Below are positions 35,424 through 43,873 of a stretch of 64,000 nucleotides of DNA, in pieces. A program made the translations under genes and the position numbers. The number at the start of each line of letters is the position of its first letter. Position 1 is the first letter of the stretch. The notes beneath the pieces were generated by a model, which had not been told where the DNA came from, searched no databases, and worked only from the letters and a program-made list of their open reading frames with translations. This DNA is from Parabacteroides distasonis. GTDB lineage: Bacteria > Bacteroidota > Bacteroidia > Bacteroidales > Tannerellaceae. Where the stretch lies: the NCBI GenBank assembly GCA_015060925.1, contig SUXM01000015.1, forward strand, positions 1 to 64,000. Direction: 5' to 3'.

Positions 35424-36923
35424 TTACTCACTACTAATTATCCTCTTAAACTCCTCCATCGCCCCTAAAATCTCGCGTTCCAGCTTCTCTATGCGCCCCA
35501 TGAGTACATCCGAAGCCTCATATACCACCTTTTCACGCTCAATCTCCTTGTACTTATTGATGGAGAGGTCGTAACCTTTCTCACGAATCTCCTCTACCGG
35601 AACGAGGAACGATTGTTCCTTGCGAGTTCTTTCGGCTTCAGCTTCAAGGTTGTGAAAACGGGCAATGATGTCGGCTATATCGTTTTCAGCCACCGGATTA
35701 CGCTTGTCATCAAGTGAGAATCCATCAGCCTTCATATCATAGAACCAAACTTTATCCGTACCTCCGGCATTGGTCTTGGTGAAGATGAGGATAGCGGTTG
35801 AAACGCCTGCATACGGTTTGAACACACCTGATGGCATTGAAATCACAGCCTGCAAACGTTGGTTATCTACAATCTCCTTACGGATTGCCATGTGTCCTGA
35901 ACTTGTTCCAAACAGGACTCCGTCAGGAACAATAGAGGCACATCTACCTCCCATTTGAAGCATTCTGACAAACAGAGCCATGAAAAGCAGTTCGGTCTTC
36001 TTTGTCTTAGTAATTGAAAGTAAAGATTTACTTACGACATCATAATCAAGACTTCCTGCAAATGGAGGGTTTGCAAGGCATAGTGTATATTTGTTCTCAT
36101 CAGTATTATCAGTTGAAAGGCTATCTTTATACTCTACATCCGGATTATCTACACCATGCAACATTAGGTTCATTGCACCAATACGAAGCATGGTAGAATC
36201 TGTATCGAAACCATGCAGCAAACCATTCTTGTAGTGTTCAGCATTACCCTTTTTCAACAATTCCGATTTATAATGCTCCTGAATATACTTCGCACTTTCC
36301 ACAATGAATCCAGCCGAACCCATTGCCGGGTCACAGATACTATCCTGCAATGTCGGTTGCATCATATCCACCATCATCTTAATGATGTGTCTTGGAGTAC
36401 GGAACTGTCCGTTATTACCGGAAGCTGCCATTTTCCCAAGAATATACTCATACACATCACCCATCGTGTCACGGTTATTCATATCCAAAGCATCAATGCC
36501 CTCAACAATCTTGACCAATGTCCGAGGGTTCTGAATCATGAATGTCGCATTAGCCATAAATCGACTATATGCAGACTCCTTTCCGGTATTCAGATTCTTA
36601 ATGAAAGCAAAGGCATCACGGCTGATGATACGGTACATCTCCTCGGCTTCCTTATTCTTGAATATGCTCCATCTCAATGTTTCGTATGGGACATCTCTAT
36701 CAATTTCAGGGTTATGCCACATCCCCTCTTTAAATGTAGGATCTTTCACAGCCACACCCATAATGCTGGCATTTGCCTCCTTTGTCTTCTGAGCATCATC
36801 CAACATCTTCATAAAGAACAGATAGGTCATCTGCTCCAAAATGGTAATAGAGTTTGTAATACCTCCCGTCCAAAATGTATCCCAAATCGAGTCTATGCGA
36901 CTCTTTATCTCGCCTGTTATCAT
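35424..36923 (-). CDS. hsdM: Type I DNA N6-adenine methyltransferase subunit M
   Basis: A 499-residue methylase. After an N-terminal helical domain (about 1-140), the SAM-binding motif I is DPAMGSAGF and the catalytic motif IV is NPPF, preceded by GQFRTPRHIIKMMV. A C-terminal coiled coil (SDVLMGRIEKLEREILGAMEE) contacts HsdS. It protects host DNA by adenine methylation at the HsdS target. First gene of the RM transcript, with a 469-bp repeat-rich region upstream. Confidence 0.97.
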   Translation of the reverse strand: MITGEIKSRIDSIWDTFWTGGITNSITILEQMTYLFFMKMLDDAQKTKEANASIMGVAVKDPTFKEGMWHNPEIDRDVPYETLRWSIFKNKEAEEMYRIISRDAFAFIKNLNTGKESAYSRFMANATFMIQNPRTLVKIVEGIDALDMNNRDTMGDVYEYILGKMAASGNNGQFRTPRHIIKMMVDMMQPTLQDSICDPAMGSAGFIVESAKYIQEHYKSELLKKGNAEHYKNGLLHGFDTDSTMLRIGAMNLMLHGVDNPDVEYKDSLSTDNTDENKYTLCLANPPFAGSLDYDVVSKSLLSITKTKKTELLFMALFVRMLQMGGRCASIVPDGVLFGTSSGHMAIRKEIVDNQRLQAVISMPSGVFKPYAGVSTAILIFTKTNAGGTDKVWFYDMKADGFSLDDKRNPVAENDIADIIARFHNLEAEAERTRKEQSFLVPVEEIREKGYDLSINKYKEIEREKVVYEASDVLMGRIEKLEREILGAMEEFKRIISSE

Positions 36924-37022
36924 AGTACTGTATAAAGTCCGACAATTCTATTCTATTTCTAAACACTATTATAAGTTTAGAGATGATACAAAGTTACAAA
37001 AACATTATGAAATAAGAGAGGT

Positions 37023-37085
37023 TTTCCTCCGATGTAATTCCATTTAGGTCGGAGGAAAGTGGGACTTACATCGGATGTAAATTGG
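37023..37085 (+). repeat. Three-armed palindromic repeat, copy C
   Basis: TTTCCTCCGA (37023-37032) pairs perfectly with 37049-37058. A third arm TTACATCGGATGTAA follows after seven bases and is itself nearly palindromic. The order, spacing and orientation agree with copies at 2629, 49532 and 63170. It lies between the divergent hsdM and menaquinone genes, at one edge of the restriction locus. Confidence 0.78.
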
Positions 37086-37176
37086 CTCTTTTTGTGTGAA
37101 AATTGTCCTTTTTTTCGGGCAAAGATAAGGTACCATTTAGGTAGCGATAAAGAACATTTAGGTAACTTCAGAAGGG

Positions 37177-37239
37177 GTTATTGCAACAAAAACGGGAGTT
37201 ATTGCAACAGAAACGGGGGTTATTGTAACAGAAACCCCG
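37177..37239 (+). repeat. Three 21-bp tandem repeats between hsdM and the menI-like gene
   Basis: Three imperfect copies of GTTATTGCAACAGAAACGGGG start at 37177, 37198 and 37219. The last runs into an inverted repeat at about 37217-37258 (GGGTTATTG against CAATAACCC) that could form a long hairpin. On the plus strand an open frame reads repeated YCN-R/K-NGG units, but it has no recognisable domain and the frame is explained by the repeat. The remainder of 36924-37392 contains AT-rich sequence, the palindromic repeat, and a strong ribosome-binding site (AGAGGAGG) just before the next gene. Confidence 0.8.
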
Positions 37240-37392
37240 GTTTTTGCAGCAATAACCCTGGAAAATAAAAAGGAAAATAAAAAGGAAATAAAAACAGAAA
37301 GAGAAAAAGAAAAAAGAAAAAGAGAAACTTCGTTTCGTCGTTCCGCCTTTTTTGTGTAGATTTGTGGAAAGAAACTTAAAGAGGAGGTGGTT

Positions 37393-38625
37393 ATGAAGTT
37401 TAAATTATTAGTTCTTGACGTTGACGGCACTTTGCTTAACAATCAGAAAGAGATCACTCCACGTACCCTGTCGACACTTCTGAAAGTGCAACAAATGGGG
37501 GTTCACATCGTTTTGGCTTCCGGCAGACCGACCAACGGGTTGATGCCGATTGCCGAGAAATTGGAATTAAACCATTATGGCGGTTATATACTCTCTTACA
37601 ACGGAGGACAGATATTCAATGTGCAAACCGGCGAATTGCTGTTTGAGAAACGGATCGACCCGGAATGGGTCTCCTATTTCGAGAAGAAGGCTATCAGAAA
37701 CGATTTCGCCATCTTTACCTACCACAAGGATCACATCATCACCAACAAACCGGATAATCCTTTCGTAATCCAGGAGGCGAACCTGAACGGCATGCAACTG
37801 GTCGGGGTTGAGCACTTTGCGGAGGCGGTCGACTTTGCTCCTTGCAAGTGTGTCTTGGCGAGTGACGACGAGGAGGCTTTGGTGGGCTTGGAAAACCATT
37901 GGAAGAAACGGTTGGACGGTACGCTGGAGGCTTTCCGCTCGGAACCTTACTTCTTGGAGGTTGCTCCTCAATTCATCAACAAGGGGAATACCTTGGCAGT
38001 GCTGATGACGATGTTGGATGTACAGGCTGAAGAGGTGATGGCTATCGGTGACGGCGTGTGTGATGTCCCGATGTTGCAATTGGCCGGACTAAGCATCGCC
38101 ATGGGTAACGCGGTTGATTCGGTCAAGGCTTGTGTGGACAAGACCACCCTTTCCAACGAAGAAGACGGTGTGGCAATGGCTGTCCAGCGGGCAATATTGG
38201 CTGAGATCCGCCCGGCTGAAGTCCCGCTTGACCAACTGAACATGCGGGCGAAGCATGCTTTGATGGGAAACTTGGGCATCCAATATACCTACGCTTCGGA
38301 AGACCGTGTGGAGGCTACCATGCCGGTGGACGAACGTACCCGTCAGCCCTTCGGTATCTTGCATGGCGGTGCAACGTTGGCGTTGGCTGAAACAGTTGCC
38401 GGATTGGGTTCCATGATTTTGGCAAAGCCGGACGAGATTGTTGTGGGTATGCAGGTCAACGGAAACCACATGTCATCCGCCCATGAAGGAGATACGGTGC
38501 GTGCCGTTGGAACCATCATTCACAAAGGACGTTCTTCCCATGTTTGGAACGTAGATGTATTTACCTCTACCGACAAACTGGTATCTTCTGTCCGTGTTGT
38601 CAACAGTATATTGAAAAAGAAATGA
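37393..38625 (+). CDS. HAD phosphatase fused to a hotdog thioesterase, probable DHNA-CoA thioesterase
   Basis: A 410-residue two-domain protein. The first part (about 1-270) is a Cof-type HAD hydrolase with DVDGTLL and the distal GDGVCDVPML. The second part (about 280-410) is a PaaI-like hotdog thioesterase with FGILHGGATLALAETVAG. Bacteroidetes use this fusion in menaquinone synthesis to hydrolyse 1,4-dihydroxy-2-naphthoyl-CoA, and the next gene is isochorismate synthase with a 4-base overlap, so the context agrees. The substrate of the HAD part is unknown. I choose ATG at 37393 rather than the GTG six bases upstream, because the AGAGGAGG ribosome-binding site lies at the right distance. Confidence 0.9.
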   Translation: MKFKLLVLDVDGTLLNNQKEITPRTLSTLLKVQQMGVHIVLASGRPTNGLMPIAEKLELNHYGGYILSYNGGQIFNVQTGELLFEKRIDPEWVSYFEKKAIRNDFAIFTYHKDHIITNKPDNPFVIQEANLNGMQLVGVEHFAEAVDFAPCKCVLASDDEEALVGLENHWKKRLDGTLEAFRSEPYFLEVAPQFINKGNTLAVLMTMLDVQAEEVMAIGDGVCDVPMLQLAGLSIAMGNAVDSVKACVDKTTLSNEEDGVAMAVQRAILAEIRPAEVPLDQLNMRAKHALMGNLGIQYTYASEDRVEATMPVDERTRQPFGILHGGATLALAETVAGLGSMILAKPDEIVVGMQVNGNHMSSAHEGDTVRAVGTIIHKGRSSHVWNVDVFTSTDKLVSSVRVVNSILKKK

Positions 38626-39719
38626 CACTCGACGAAACAAGTAATTGCAATAAAATAGACACTTTTATCCAAGAGAACCGGAGTTTTGCACTCTGGCGTA
38701 TACCGGGAGACGATATCCGGTTCGCCATGCAGACCTCCGGTTCTGCACGTCTTCTCTACCATATCGAGGAGCTTGACGGGCAAAGCGGTTTTGTCATTGC
38801 CCCTTTCCATGTTTGTCCGGAGCAACCAATCGTTTTAATCCGTCCGGACATCGAAGAAATTCCTTCGGCATGGGAGAAAAATCCCATGGTCACGAGAGAA
38901 AAATCCCCTGCGCATGAAACAAAAATCCCCTGCGCATCGGATAACAAGGCCGACTATACCCAGCGTTTCAAACTCTTCATCGACCCTTTGAAACAAAAGG
39001 AGTTCGACAAATTGGTATTGTCCCGCCACCAAATCGTCCAACGGGATGAACATCTTTCCCCTGCCGCCATGTTCTACAAGGCTTGCAAGCGGTATCCCTA
39101 CTCCTACATCTACCTGTGCCATACGCCTGAAACGGGAACTTGGTTAGGATGTACTCCGGAGATTATCCTTTCGGGCGAAAACGGTTCTTGGCATACGGTG
39201 GCACTTGCCGGCACACAACCATTGCAGAACGGGGAGTTGCCAACCACATGGGACAACAAAAACCGGGAGGAACAGGAATATGTTGCCTATTACATCCGCA
39301 AACAGTTGCAGGCATTAGCCATCGAACCGGCAGAGAGTGCCCCTTCGACTGTCCGTGCCGGCGAATTGGCACACCTTAGAAGCGATTTCAGTTTCCCTTT
39401 GCCGGACAACAAGAAGTTGGGCGAACTGCTAAAACGGTTACACCCCACTCCTGCCGTATGCGGGTTGCCGAAAGACAAGGCTTACGACTTCATCCTCTCC
39501 CATGAGGGCTACAACCGCCGTTATTACTCCGGTTTCATCGGCCGATTAGCTCCCGAAGGGAAAAGCGACCTGTATGTCAACCTCCGTTGCATGAATATCT
39601 TACCTGAAACCCTTGTCCTTTATGCCGGAAGCGGAATACTGACCTCTTCGGAAGCAGAAAGCGAATGGCAGGAGACCGAAGCTAAGATGCAGACGATGAA
39701 ACGTCTTTTAGCTCTTTAA
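38622..39719 (+). CDS. menF: Isochorismate synthase
   Basis: A 365-residue chorismate-using enzyme that opens menaquinone synthesis. C-terminal signatures are LAGTQPL, STVRAGELAHLRSDF, LHPTPAVCGLPKD and YAGSGILTSSEAESEW. The start at 38622 (MTLDETSN) overlaps the fusion thioesterase stop by four bases; longer upstream frames overlap that gene and lack support. Residues about 86-106 contain a low-complexity segment encoded by three 22-bp repeats, in the variable N-terminal part rather than in the catalytic core. Confidence 0.93.
   Translation: MTLDETSNCNKIDTFIQENRSFALWRIPGDDIRFAMQTSGSARLLYHIEELDGQSGFVIAPFHVCPEQPIVLIRPDIEEIPSAWEKNPMVTREKSPAHETKIPCASDNKADYTQRFKLFIDPLKQKEFDKLVLSRHQIVQRDEHLSPAAMFYKACKRYPYSYIYLCHTPETGTWLGCTPEIILSGENGSWHTVALAGTQPLQNGELPTTWDNKNREEQEYVAYYIRKQLQALAIEPAESAPSTVRAGELAHLRSDFSFPLPDNKKLGELLKRLHPTPAVCGLPKDKAYDFILSHEGYNRRYYSGFIGRLAPEGKSDLYVNLRCMNILPETLVLYAGSGILTSSEAESEWQETEAKMQTMKRLLAL
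38877..38938. repeat. Three-copy 22-bp imperfect repeat within menF
   Basis: AAAAATCCC recurs at 38877, 38899 and 38921. The last two copies share AAAAATCCCCTGCGCAT. The period is 22 bases, so each copy is read in a different frame (NPM, SPAHE, IPCAS). It is likely a slipped duplication tolerated in a surface loop. Confidence 0.8.
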
Positions 39720-39744
39720 TTGATTACCCTAAACACCAATAAAA

Positions 39745-40674
39745 ATGTCACAAATTGTAAGAAAATTAACAGAATTGATAGGGAATACCCCCCTGTTGGA
39801 ATTATCCAATTACGAAGCAAATAACGGATTGAACGCACGTATCATCGGGAAATTGGAATACTTCAACCCGGCAGGAAGCGTCAAAGACCGTGTAGCCCTT
39901 GCCATGATCGAAGAGGCTGAAGCGAAAGGGCTTTTACAACCGGGTGCCACCATCATCGAACCGACCAGCGGGAACACCGGTGTCGGATTGGCATTGGTAT
40001 CGGCAGTCAAAGGTTATCATCTGATCCTCACCATGCCCGAAACGATGAGCGTTGAACGGCGTAACCTGCTTAAAGCATTGGGGGCTGAAGTGGTCTTGAC
40101 ACCGGGTGCAGAGGGGATGAAAGGCTCTATAGAGAAGGCAGAAGCATTACGTGACGAAATTACGGGTGCGGTTATCCTGCAACAGTTCGAGAATCCAGCC
40201 AACCCCTCCCAACATGTGAAAACGACAGCCCAAGAGATCTGGAACGATACAGACGGGAAGATAGACATCTTCGTGGCTTGTGTCGGTACAGGAGGTACTA
40301 TCAGCGGAGTAGGCAAAGGGCTGAAAGCTCATAACCCGCAGATAAAGGTTGTGGCCGTAGAGCCGGCTGAATCTCCCCTTCTCTCCGGAGGGAAAGCTGC
40401 TCCACATAAGATCCAGGGGATCGGAGCCAACTTCATTCCCAAGACGTATGACGGTTCAGTGGTTGATGAGATACTGACCGTTGAAGGGGAACAGGCCATG
40501 TGTACCGCCCGCGAATTAGCAAAGACGGAAGGCTTGCTGGTGGGTATCTCATCCGGAGCTGCCATCCATGCCGCCAAGGAGTTGGCTTTGCGCCCGGAGA
40601 ACAGAGGGAAGATGATTGTCGCCCTCTTGCCGGATACTGGAGAGCGATACCTATCGACCGAGTTGTTTAGTTAA
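39745..40674 (+). CDS. cysK: Cysteine synthase A
   Basis: A 309-residue PLP enzyme that makes cysteine from O-acetylserine and sulfide. The cofactor lysine is Lys47 in NPAGSVKDRVA. PTSGNTGVGLA binds the substrate carboxylate, and GTGGTISGVGKGLK is the phosphate-binding loop. The C-terminus contains SSGAAIHAA. It is 25 bp downstream of menF and may share its transcript, though the pathways are unrelated. Confidence 0.97.
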   Translation: MSQIVRKLTELIGNTPLLELSNYEANNGLNARIIGKLEYFNPAGSVKDRVALAMIEEAEAKGLLQPGATIIEPTSGNTGVGLALVSAVKGYHLILTMPETMSVERRNLLKALGAEVVLTPGAEGMKGSIEKAEALRDEITGAVILQQFENPANPSQHVKTTAQEIWNDTDGKIDIFVACVGTGGTISGVGKGLKAHNPQIKVVAVEPAESPLLSGGKAAPHKIQGIGANFIPKTYDGSVVDEILTVEGEQAMCTARELAKTEGLLVGISSGAAIHAAKELALRPENRGKMIVALLPDTGERYLSTELFS

Positions 40675-40680
40675 GGAACA

Positions 40681-40709
40681 AAAAAAGGGCGATACGTTAT
40701 TCGCCCTTA
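40681..40709. terminator. Bidirectional terminator after cysK
   Basis: AAGGGCGA (40685-40692) pairs with TCGCCCTT (40701-40708) around TACGTTAT, with an A-run on the left and T bases on the right. The stop codon of the convergent ThuA gene lies inside the loop. Confidence 0.75.
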
Positions 40710-41611
40710 TAATCCTTTCGATAGGAACAAGTTGTCTCCGTCGGAAAATCTTTAGGAACCTTTTGGGTTACCTTTCCTGTGGCAGCCCATTCAGCCCCTC
40801 GCAGAAGCAAGACTTGAAATCCGGTACATTGCATGGCAATATTATCAGCCACCGTCTCTCCGGCATGTCCCAACATCGTATGGAAAATACGTGCTTTACC
40901 ATAATCCACCGTAAAGACCAACGGTTCTTCCCGACCGGAACCATTCATCGATTTATCCGAATAGGCTGTGTACAAAATATCTTTTATATTTCCCGGTCCC
41001 CGCATACGATCATACAATTCGTCTTTCGCATGACGCCATTTCAATGGCAATCCCTTCATGATAGGGTGCTCTTTATTCCGTCTATTCATTATAAACTCAT
41101 GTTGGTGACCATGAGAACCTCCGGGGCCTGCCGAACTATCTTTAATCAATTTACCGTCCTGCCAATAAACATAAGGTCCTGATTTTTCATTTCGTCCTTC
41201 CCAACCGCCTAATGCACAAATCAAATTAAACTCTTTCCATTTTGAAAAAGCATTGTCGGCTGCATGATAAATAACAACTCCTCCCCCATTTTGTACAAAT
41301 TCCAAGAAACGCTGTTTGGTCTCTTCCGGCCACATGTCTCCATTATAATCCAATACCACTAACTTGTAATCGGAAAAATCAAGGATAAATTTCGACATAT
41401 CCTTTCCTTTTTCCGGAGATATAGCAAAATCAACGGTAAAACGACCTGAATTTTCTAAAATTTGCTTCAGCACAACATGACTCACCTGCCAATTGTGATT
41501 GTTCTGCCCGGTAATCAATAAAGTTTTAATCGGTTTTCGTGCCGAAATCGAACAAGCAAACAAAACCGAAACCATGAAAAAGAAGAACTTTCTCCCCAAA
41601 TCAGACCTCAT
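40697..41611 (-). CDS. Secreted ThuA-domain protein
   Basis: A 304-residue protein with an N-terminal signal peptide (FFFFMVSVLFACSISA) and a ThuA-like class I glutamine amidotransferase-type fold. Visible family stretches are LLITGQNNHNWQVSH, VIYHAADNAFSKWKEFN, HEFIMNRRNKEHPIMKGLP and MLGHAGET. ThuA was first linked to trehalose use in rhizobia, and homologues in Bacteroidetes are thought to act on modified sugars in the periplasm. The exact reaction is not known. It is encoded alone. Confidence 0.88.
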   Translation of the reverse strand: MRSDLGRKFFFFMVSVLFACSISARKPIKTLLITGQNNHNWQVSHVVLKQILENSGRFTVDFAISPEKGKDMSKFILDFSDYKLVVLDYNGDMWPEETKQRFLEFVQNGGGVVIYHAADNAFSKWKEFNLICALGGWEGRNEKSGPYVYWQDGKLIKDSSAGPGGSHGHQHEFIMNRRNKEHPIMKGLPLKWRHAKDELYDRMRGPGNIKDILYTAYSDKSMNGSGREEPLVFTVDYGKARIFHTMLGHAGETVADNIAMQCTGFQVLLLRGAEWAATGKVTQKVPKDFPTETTCSYRKDYKGE

Positions 41612-41663
41612 ATTTTATCATCTAAAGATTAGGTAACAAATATAATAAATCATTTGAAATATG

Positions 41664-41671
41664 TAATTTTG
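41664..41671 (+). promoter_or_regulatory. Possible -7 box of the outer-membrane protein pair
   Basis: TAATTTTG fits the Bacteroidetes consensus and lies 26 bp before the ATG at 41697. No convincing -33 element at the right distance. Confidence 0.4.
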
Positions 41672-41696
41672 TAGGCGAAAGATAAAGAACGCAAAC

Positions 41697-42563
41697 ATGA
41701 AATATATTTTCAAGATATTACTCATAACATTCTCTATGTTTTTCTTCATACCGACCGGAAAGGCAGAAAATGACAGTTGGCGGGAAAATGTCCAATACCT
41801 GATCTATTCACCCCGTTACTTCGGTCCTAATGCTTTCCCTATGCCAACGATGAGAGACGGGCTGGTCAGTGAACGATATGAGGTGGAAGTCAGAGGAGAA
41901 TACCATCATTATACGGGAGATAAGACATGGGACGTTGTCGGACGGGCATTGCTACCCTTCTTCCGTGGCAAGGCCGGAATCGAGATTAATTGGTGTTTCA
42001 AAGAAAAATATAAGCTGACTCCCGAGACAAAAGAGGAGCGCCACACAGTCGATGTGGAAAGTCCGATCAAATATAACGGTGACATTGTCATCGGTTCCTT
42101 CTTCCAAGTGTTAAGAAGCGACAAATGGGCAGACATCGTGGTCAGTGCCAATATCAAGACGGCAAGCGGCGGACGGTTATGTGATGCTCGCTTTACGGAT
42201 GCCGCCTCCTATTGGTTCGATGTGAACATCGGTCGTAACTTGTGGAAACGGGCAGATGGGAAAGCCTCTATCCGGATGCAACTCTTAGCCGGTTTCTATT
42301 GCTGGACAACCAATGACATGGTACATCGCCAAAACGATGCCATAGCCTACGGTGTAGGGTTCACCGGTAAATACAAGGGGTTTACCCTCGCTACCGACGT
42401 GAGCGGATTGCATGGATATGAGAACAATGGTGACCGCCCTATCCACTGGCGGAACAACCTACGTTATGAAATCAAGAAGAACATTATCTCGTTCCGATAT
42501 ACACATGGATTCAAAGATAATTTATACGATTCCTATTCATTGGCATATATCCGATGTTTTTAA
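41697..42563 (+). CDS. Predicted outer-membrane beta-barrel protein, function unknown
   Basis: A 288-residue protein with a signal peptide (FKILLITFSMFFFIPTGKA). Past it, the sequence alternates short amphipathic strands such as KGFTLATDVSGL and NLRYEIKKNIISFRYTHGF, and ends in aromatic YIRCF, the usual signature for insertion by the BAM complex. I do not recognise the family. It precedes the DUF2490-like gene by 21 bp, so the two are probably made together. Confidence 0.75.
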   Translation: MKYIFKILLITFSMFFFIPTGKAENDSWRENVQYLIYSPRYFGPNAFPMPTMRDGLVSERYEVEVRGEYHHYTGDKTWDVVGRALLPFFRGKAGIEINWCFKEKYKLTPETKEERHTVDVESPIKYNGDIVIGSFFQVLRSDKWADIVVSANIKTASGGRLCDARFTDAASYWFDVNIGRNLWKRADGKASIRMQLLAGFYCWTTNDMVHRQNDAIAYGVGFTGKYKGFTLATDVSGLHGYENNGDRPIHWRNNLRYEIKKNIISFRYTHGFKDNLYDSYSLAYIRCF

Positions 42564-42584
42564 TATCAAAAAAGTTCCACTAAG

Positions 42585-43232
42585 ATGAAAAAGATCATAA
42601 TTTGCAGCATACTCTCCATCATAACAATTATCCCCTCTTTAGCTTTAGATGGGGTTGGTTATGGCCTGCGTACCACACTGTCCGGGAAAATCTACAAAAA
42701 CTTCTCCTTTTTCTTTGAGGAGGATGTCCGGTTTCGGAATGATATGCGTGCGGAATGGTTCATTACCACCGGTGAGATCAATTACCAGATTTTACCTACA
42801 TACTTGCGAGGAGGTGCCGGTTACATCTCTTTCATCCAATATAAGGGTGCTAAGACCATCCGCCACCGTTACTACCTGAACCTAATCGGTTCCTATACGT
42901 TGGGAAATTTCAAGTTTGACCTTCGGGAACGCTATCAAGGAACCCATACGAAAGGGAAATCGGGGCTTTCCCATGCCTTGCGTAGCCGTCTGAAAATCTC
43001 CTACCCGATAGGGAAATCCGGATTTGCCCCATACGTTTATATCGAGCCATTCAACAACTTGAAGAAAAACATGCACTTGGATAAGGTTCGCTATGCAGTG
43101 GGTTGCACATACAAAATAGACAAACATAACGGTGTCGAACTTTACTACCGCTATCATACATTCAGTGATGGTTATTACGACATCATCAACCACCGCCATA
43201 ATATTAACTTGTGCTACTCTTATACGTTCTGA
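42585..43232 (+). CDS. DUF2490-like outer-membrane beta-barrel protein
   Basis: A 215-residue protein with a cleavable signal peptide (IICSILSIITIIPSLA), then strand-rich sequence with many aromatic residues (RHRYYLNLIGSYTLGNFKFDLRERYQ) and a C-terminal LCYSYTF. This layout is typical of DUF2490 proteins. The function of the family is unknown. Its stop codon is two bases from the stop of the convergent HAD phosphatase. Confidence 0.82.
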   Translation: MKKIIICSILSIITIIPSLALDGVGYGLRTTLSGKIYKNFSFFFEEDVRFRNDMRAEWFITTGEINYQILPTYLRGGAGYISFIQYKGAKTIRHRYYLNLIGSYTLGNFKFDLRERYQGTHTKGKSGLSHALRSRLKISYPIGKSGFAPYVYIEPFNNLKKNMHLDKVRYAVGCTYKIDKHNGVELYYRYHTFSDGYYDIINHRHNINLCYSYTF

Positions 43233-43234
43233 CT

Positions 43235-43849
43235 TTAGGAGAAGAGGTGCGACCAATCCTCCCCTGCTTGCGGTGTATAGGTACGCAGCCCCAATGATTC
43301 AGCCGTCCGGCAATTGGGTATCGCATCGTCTATAAACAATGTCTCTTCCGGACGAATACCGGTTTCTTGTATCACCTGCTCAAAAATATCGGCATTGGGC
43401 TTTAACTTGTGAAGTTCATAGGACAGGTAGATACGATGAAAGAAATCGGACGCTTGATGCCCTTTGTAAGCAAAGCATGTTTTTTCCGACCACTCCCAAT
43501 GGATTGCGTTTGTGTTGCTCAGCAACATCGTATGATATTGCTTGCGCAGTTTAAGCAACAGTTCCAATTTATAATCCGGTACATCGCCAAGCATGGCTAT
43601 CCACGCCGCATCAATCTGCTCATCAGTCAAGGGTTGCTGTGATAAAAGCCTAATTCCCTCCCTGAATTCATCAGGTGTAATCGTTCCCAATTCTACCTGC
43701 ATAAAGAGTTCTTTATGTTGGTAATTATTGACAAGCAATTCACGAACACCTACAACTCCCAAACTTTCAAAAGCCTCTATGCAACGGCTTCGTGCCAAAT
43801 TGATGATCACACCGCCAAAATCAAAAATGAGATTCTTTATCCCTTCCAT
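43235..43849 (-). CDS. HAD-family phosphatase (YihX-like)
   Basis: A 204-residue HAD hydrolase with nucleophile DFGGVI (Asp10; the second Asp of DxD is replaced by Gly as in YihX-like proteins), motif II LLSNTN, the lysine in LHKLKPNADIF and the acidic FIDDAIPN. YihX from E. coli acts on alpha-glucose-1-phosphate; the substrate here is unknown. It lies 24 bp after potD and may be the last gene of that transcript. Confidence 0.9.
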   Translation of the reverse strand: MEGIKNLIFDFGGVIINLARSRCIEAFESLGVVGVRELLVNNYQHKELFMQVELGTITPDEFREGIRLLSQQPLTDEQIDAAWIAMLGDVPDYKLELLLKLRKQYHTMLLSNTNAIHWEWSEKTCFAYKGHQASDFFHRIYLSYELHKLKPNADIFEQVIQETGIRPEETLFIDDAIPNCRTAESLGLRTYTPQAGEDWSHLFS

Positions 43850-43873
43850 AACGATGTACCGGATTATTTTTAT

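Noticed and set aside
29404..36923. Recombinase-driven hsdS inversion system
   Set aside because: Only one hsdS is present, with no invertase gene or inverted hsdS fragments in the window.
37059..37268. Cys/Asn-rich 69-residue open frame with repeated YCN-NGG units
   Set aside because: The pattern follows directly from the 21-bp DNA repeats, there is no ribosome-binding site or homologous domain, and the frame partly overlaps the palindromic repeat.
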